Assembly: GCA_904501845.1 (NCBI GenBank)
Contig: CAJGCH010000196.1
Span: 1-5,866, forward strand
Length of the DNA stretch: 5,866 nucleotides
Source of the DNA: an uncultured Bacillaceae bacterium
Lineage (GTDB): Bacteria > Bacillota > Bacilli > Bacillales > Pradoshiaceae
Reading direction: 5' to 3'
Every line of letters begins with the position of its first letter. The first letter of the stretch is position 1. This document shows, piece by piece, positions 3,660 through 5,866 of the stretch. The notes under the pieces are model-generated. The model did no database searches. It saw only the letters and a list, made by a program, of their open reading frames with translations, and was not told the origin of the DNA. A program made the position numbers and the translations under genes.

Positions 3660-5866
3660 TTACTTCAGCATCGTTTGAATCAAGACGGGATCATGGTCGC
3701 TTGCACGTCCGTGCTCTTCCATAAAGGCCGCATTAATATGAACGATGTCCACAGCTGTTCGAAGGGAAAGGTTTTTCGAAACGAGGATGTGGTCAAGCAC
3801 TTGTAAATTCCCTTGGTATGCATAGGTGTACCGGTCAATGGAAGGAACAAGGTCAATCATGTTTGTCATTTCCTTGCCTTTTAGGGTCGTAAGTGTCTTT
3901 GTGAATTCAAAGTCATTCAAATCTCCAAGTGCGATTATATTCGCCTGTTTATCCTTAGACTGGATATCCTTCACGAACCGGTTGACAATGCCCGCGATCT
4001 GTATACGCTGCTCTTCGCTCGGTAAGACAGCTGGCTGTGTTCTGCCAAATAACGGCAGGTCGCCTCCCTTGGAATTGAAATGATTAGCGATGACAATCAC
4101 ATCATCACCATTAAAAGTGAATTGAGCGGCCAGCGGTTTGCGGCTGCTGTCAAGAGCTTCATTTTCAGGGTCGATTCGGCCAGGGTTCAAGGTTAATTTG
4201 CCATTCTCATAACCCACAGCCTCATTTGCGGTTCCTTTTGGCGCGTCGACAAGGGAGACACGCTCTGGATTATAGAGGAAGCCGACACGAATATTGGCTC
4301 CAGGTGCTCCGCCGTCTTCATTATTGTTTGGAGCAATATCGGTATACGCATAGGCAGGTCCGCCGAGTTCCCTGATCTTTTCAATCAGTACCTGATAGCT
4401 TTCGCTTGCATCGGTGTTCCCGCTATTCGACGCTCCGTCATTGTCCTGAACCTCTGTCAGCCCGATGATATCCGGCTGATTTAAGTTCTCGGCTATTGCC
4501 TTAGCGAGCTTTGTTGTTTTCTCCGGGCTGACGCTTGGGGAGAAGTTCTCGACGTTATAAGAGGCGACTGTCAGTTTCTTTGCATGTTCTTTGAATTTGG
4601 TCTTCTCTTGCTTGAGGCTGCCTTCCTTTAGTTCAGGCAAGCTCGCTCGGTCTGAAAAGATTCGGTAATTGCTGAAACCGTAGCTGACGACCCCAGTGAT
4701 GTCTCCGTTAAAGGAATCGCCGGTCTTAGCTATAAAGGAGGAATCATTAATATCAATGATTAATCGTTCCGGATTATAGTCATTTGCCGAAATTCTTAGC
4801 CCTTTAGCTAGCGTGTTGACAAGCGTGTATTTTGAGACGACATATAATTCGCCATAATCCTGCGGAGCGATTACCTTGGGATCTGCAACCTTTACGCGCA
4901 TGCCTTCCAGGCTTTCATAATAATCAATGCCGTCCTGCCAAGGATCGAAGGCTTTAAATTGGTCGTTATCAATAATCTTTGTCGGCTGTCCTCTAAGGGG
5001 GCTGATTTCAATCGGCTTGGGCAGGGCTTGTCCAGTGGCTGTAACGGTTATGGTTGAGGCATTGATTTCTGTCACAGGAAGGTCAGTCTCTAATTTCTCT
5101 GAATATCCTTCCAATACCCATTCCTTTACCTGTCCGCTTATATTGACGGCATCACCAGGGGACAGACCGTGGCTTCGTTTATATACGAGAATCCCTTCTG
5201 ATGTTGATGGGTTTTTATCAGGGGTCAGTGACTGGATATAGAAATTATTCGTATCAGCCACATACGTCACAACACCCTCTATATCTGCTACATATTGATT
5301 CTCATAAGGAGAATAATGGGATGCACCTTGAATATCATGGATTTGCAAACCGCTTACAGCGATATAGTATGCAAAAGATATGACATCACTATCTTTCAAT
5401 CCATTGGCAATCACAACGGCTTTAATTGTTGTGTCCTGAGTAATCTCGATAGGCTCCGTGTAACGGGTGCTATTTTCGGTAGGAACAGAGCCATCGGTTG
5501 TATAATAAATCGCGCCGTTCTCTGTTTCTGTTGTCAGGCTGATTTGAGTTCCCGAAGTGACGGCTCCAGGAGAAACTGAACTAACAGGTGCAGCCGCTTT
5601 TGGTGTTGGATCTTCGCCATCGATCAACGAGATATCGGTTGGGCTTTTTAATCCAGGGACAGTGAAATAAGATTCAAGGCTTCCGGTAACTTGAACCTTG
5701 CTGCCGATGACATCCGGATTGGTTTGAAGGCCGAACTCAGCGCGAAAGCTTGCTGGAAGCTGAACAGGCAGCAGCTTCGCCTTATCCCGTTCATTTGGGG
5801 AATCAGCCAAGGCGATGTTATGGTCATTGCCAAAAGGGGCTTCAAAATCATAGCTGTTATTACCTG
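3660..5866 (-). CDS. Large modular endonuclease/exonuclease/phosphatase family protein, N terminus outside window
   Basis: The frame is open to the window edge: 734 residues, numbered here from the first complete codon (5864-5862). Domains in order: a DUF6359-like segment (1 to about 80, containing ALADSPNE and YFTVPGLKSPT); a chitobiase C-terminal-like Ig domain (about 88-167, IYYTTDGSVPT); an OB-fold-like region (about 175-290, NNFYIQS and LSPGDAVNISGQV); a linking region (about 290-425); and a complete EEP catalytic domain (about 428-734). Catalytic motifs are intact: Asn437 in YNVENF, Glu471 in LTEVQDN, His595 in ANHFN, Asp648 and Asn650 in GDLND, LDHI, and Asp723-His724-Asp725 in SDHDP. 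Related extracellular nucleases (ExeM/NucH-type, B. subtilis YhcR-type modular proteins) degrade DNA or release phosphate outside the cell with divalent metal. Secretion is expected, but the signal peptide is not visible. There is no C-terminal LPXTG motif. A TTG at 5810 is internal, not the start. Confidence 0.85.
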   Translation of the reverse strand, partial: GNNSYDFEAPFGNDHNIALADSPNERDKAKLLPVQLPASFRAEFGLQTNPDVIGSKVQVTGSLESYFTVPGLKSPTDISLIDGEDPTPKAAAPVSSVSPGAVTSGTQISLTTETENGAIYYTTDGSVPTENSTRYTEPIEITQDTTIKAVVIANGLKDSDVISFAYYIAVSGLQIHDIQGASHYSPYENQYVADIEGVVTYVADTNNFYIQSLTPDKNPSTSEGILVYKRSHGLSPGDAVNISGQVKEWVLEGYSEKLETDLPVTEINASTITVTATGQALPKPIEISPLRGQPTKIIDNDQFKAFDPWQDGIDYYESLEGMRVKVADPKVIAPQDYGELYVVSKYTLVNTLAKGLRISANDYNPERLIIDINDSSFIAKTGDSFNGDITGVVSYGFSNYRIFSDRASLPELKEGSLKQEKTKFKEHAKKLTVASYNVENFSPSVSPEKTTKLAKAIAENLNQPDIIGLTEVQDNDGASNSGNTDASESYQVLIEKIRELGGPAYAYTDIAPNNNEDGGAPGANIRVGFLYNPERVSLVDAPKGTANEAVGYENGKLTLNPGRIDPENEALDSSRKPLAAQFTFNGDDVIVIANHFNSKGGDLPLFGRTQPAVLPSEEQRIQIAGIVNRFVKDIQSKDKQANIIALGDLNDFEFTKTLTTLKGKEMTNMIDLVPSIDRYTYAYQGNLQVLDHILVSKNLSLRTAVDIVHINAAFMEEHGRASDHDPVLIQTMLK

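Noticed and set aside
4927..5579. Plus-strand ORFs opposite the nuclease gene (4927-5241, 5201-5383, 5295-5579)
   Set aside because: They are antisense to a well-supported coding frame, overlap each other in different frames and show no recognisable domain.
3660..5810. Nuclease gene starting at TTG 5810
   Set aside because: The frame is open to the window edge, and the residues upstream (containing YDFEAPFGN and IALADSPNE) continue a recognisable DUF6359-like domain. No ribosome binding site precedes the TTG.

Overview
The window looks like a stretch of chromosome from a low-to-moderate GC, spore-forming member of the Bacillaceae. The reasons are GGAGG-type ribosome binding sites, sigma-A-like promoters, classical hairpin-plus-T terminators, and close relatives of Bacillus subtilis YhfW, SpoIISA/SpoIISB and YplQ (hemolysin III family). 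I cannot name the species. No tRNA, rRNA, CRISPR array, insertion sequence or phage gene was seen.

Layout. (1) Positions 1-1256, minus strand: the N-terminal 418 residues of a YhfW-type FAD-dependent oxidoreductase, cut by the window edge before the C-terminal Rieske domain expected in this family. (2) Positions 1257-1433: a divergent intergenic region with a promoter for each side. (3) Positions 1434-2460, plus strand: a SpoIIS toxin-antitoxin module, with a three-helix membrane toxin (SpoIISA-like, 265 aa) and a 60-aa basic antitoxin (SpoIISB-like). The antitoxin has its own extended -10 promoter, and the module is closed by a strong terminator at about 2474-2504. (4) Positions 2541-2738, plus strand: a possible separate small transcription unit encoding a very basic 49-aa protein of unknown function, in the place where a third SpoIIS component might be sought. 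(5) Positions 2806-3453, minus strand: a seven-helix hemolysin III/PAQR membrane protein with a near-consensus sigma-A promoter, a roughly 90-nt leader and its own terminator. (6) Positions 3660-5866, minus strand: the C-terminal 734 residues of a large, probably secreted, modular nuclease or phosphatase of the endonuclease/exonuclease/phosphatase superfamily; its N terminus lies outside the window.

How the parts relate. The only clear functional unit is the SpoIIS pair. In B. subtilis, SpoIISA is a membrane-bound toxin that damages the envelope when its antitoxin is missing, and SpoIISB binds its cytosolic domain. Here the antitoxin can be transcribed alone as well as with the toxin, so antitoxin can be made in excess. 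The other genes are separate units with their own promoters or terminators, and nothing in the sequence ties them to the toxin.

The item most worth following up is the SpoIIS locus together with the uncharacterised cationic 49-aa ORF behind it. That ORF has its own promoter-like region carrying a GGGTAT/ATACCC inverted repeat. Family assignments come from motif recognition and remembered homologues; no database search was run.
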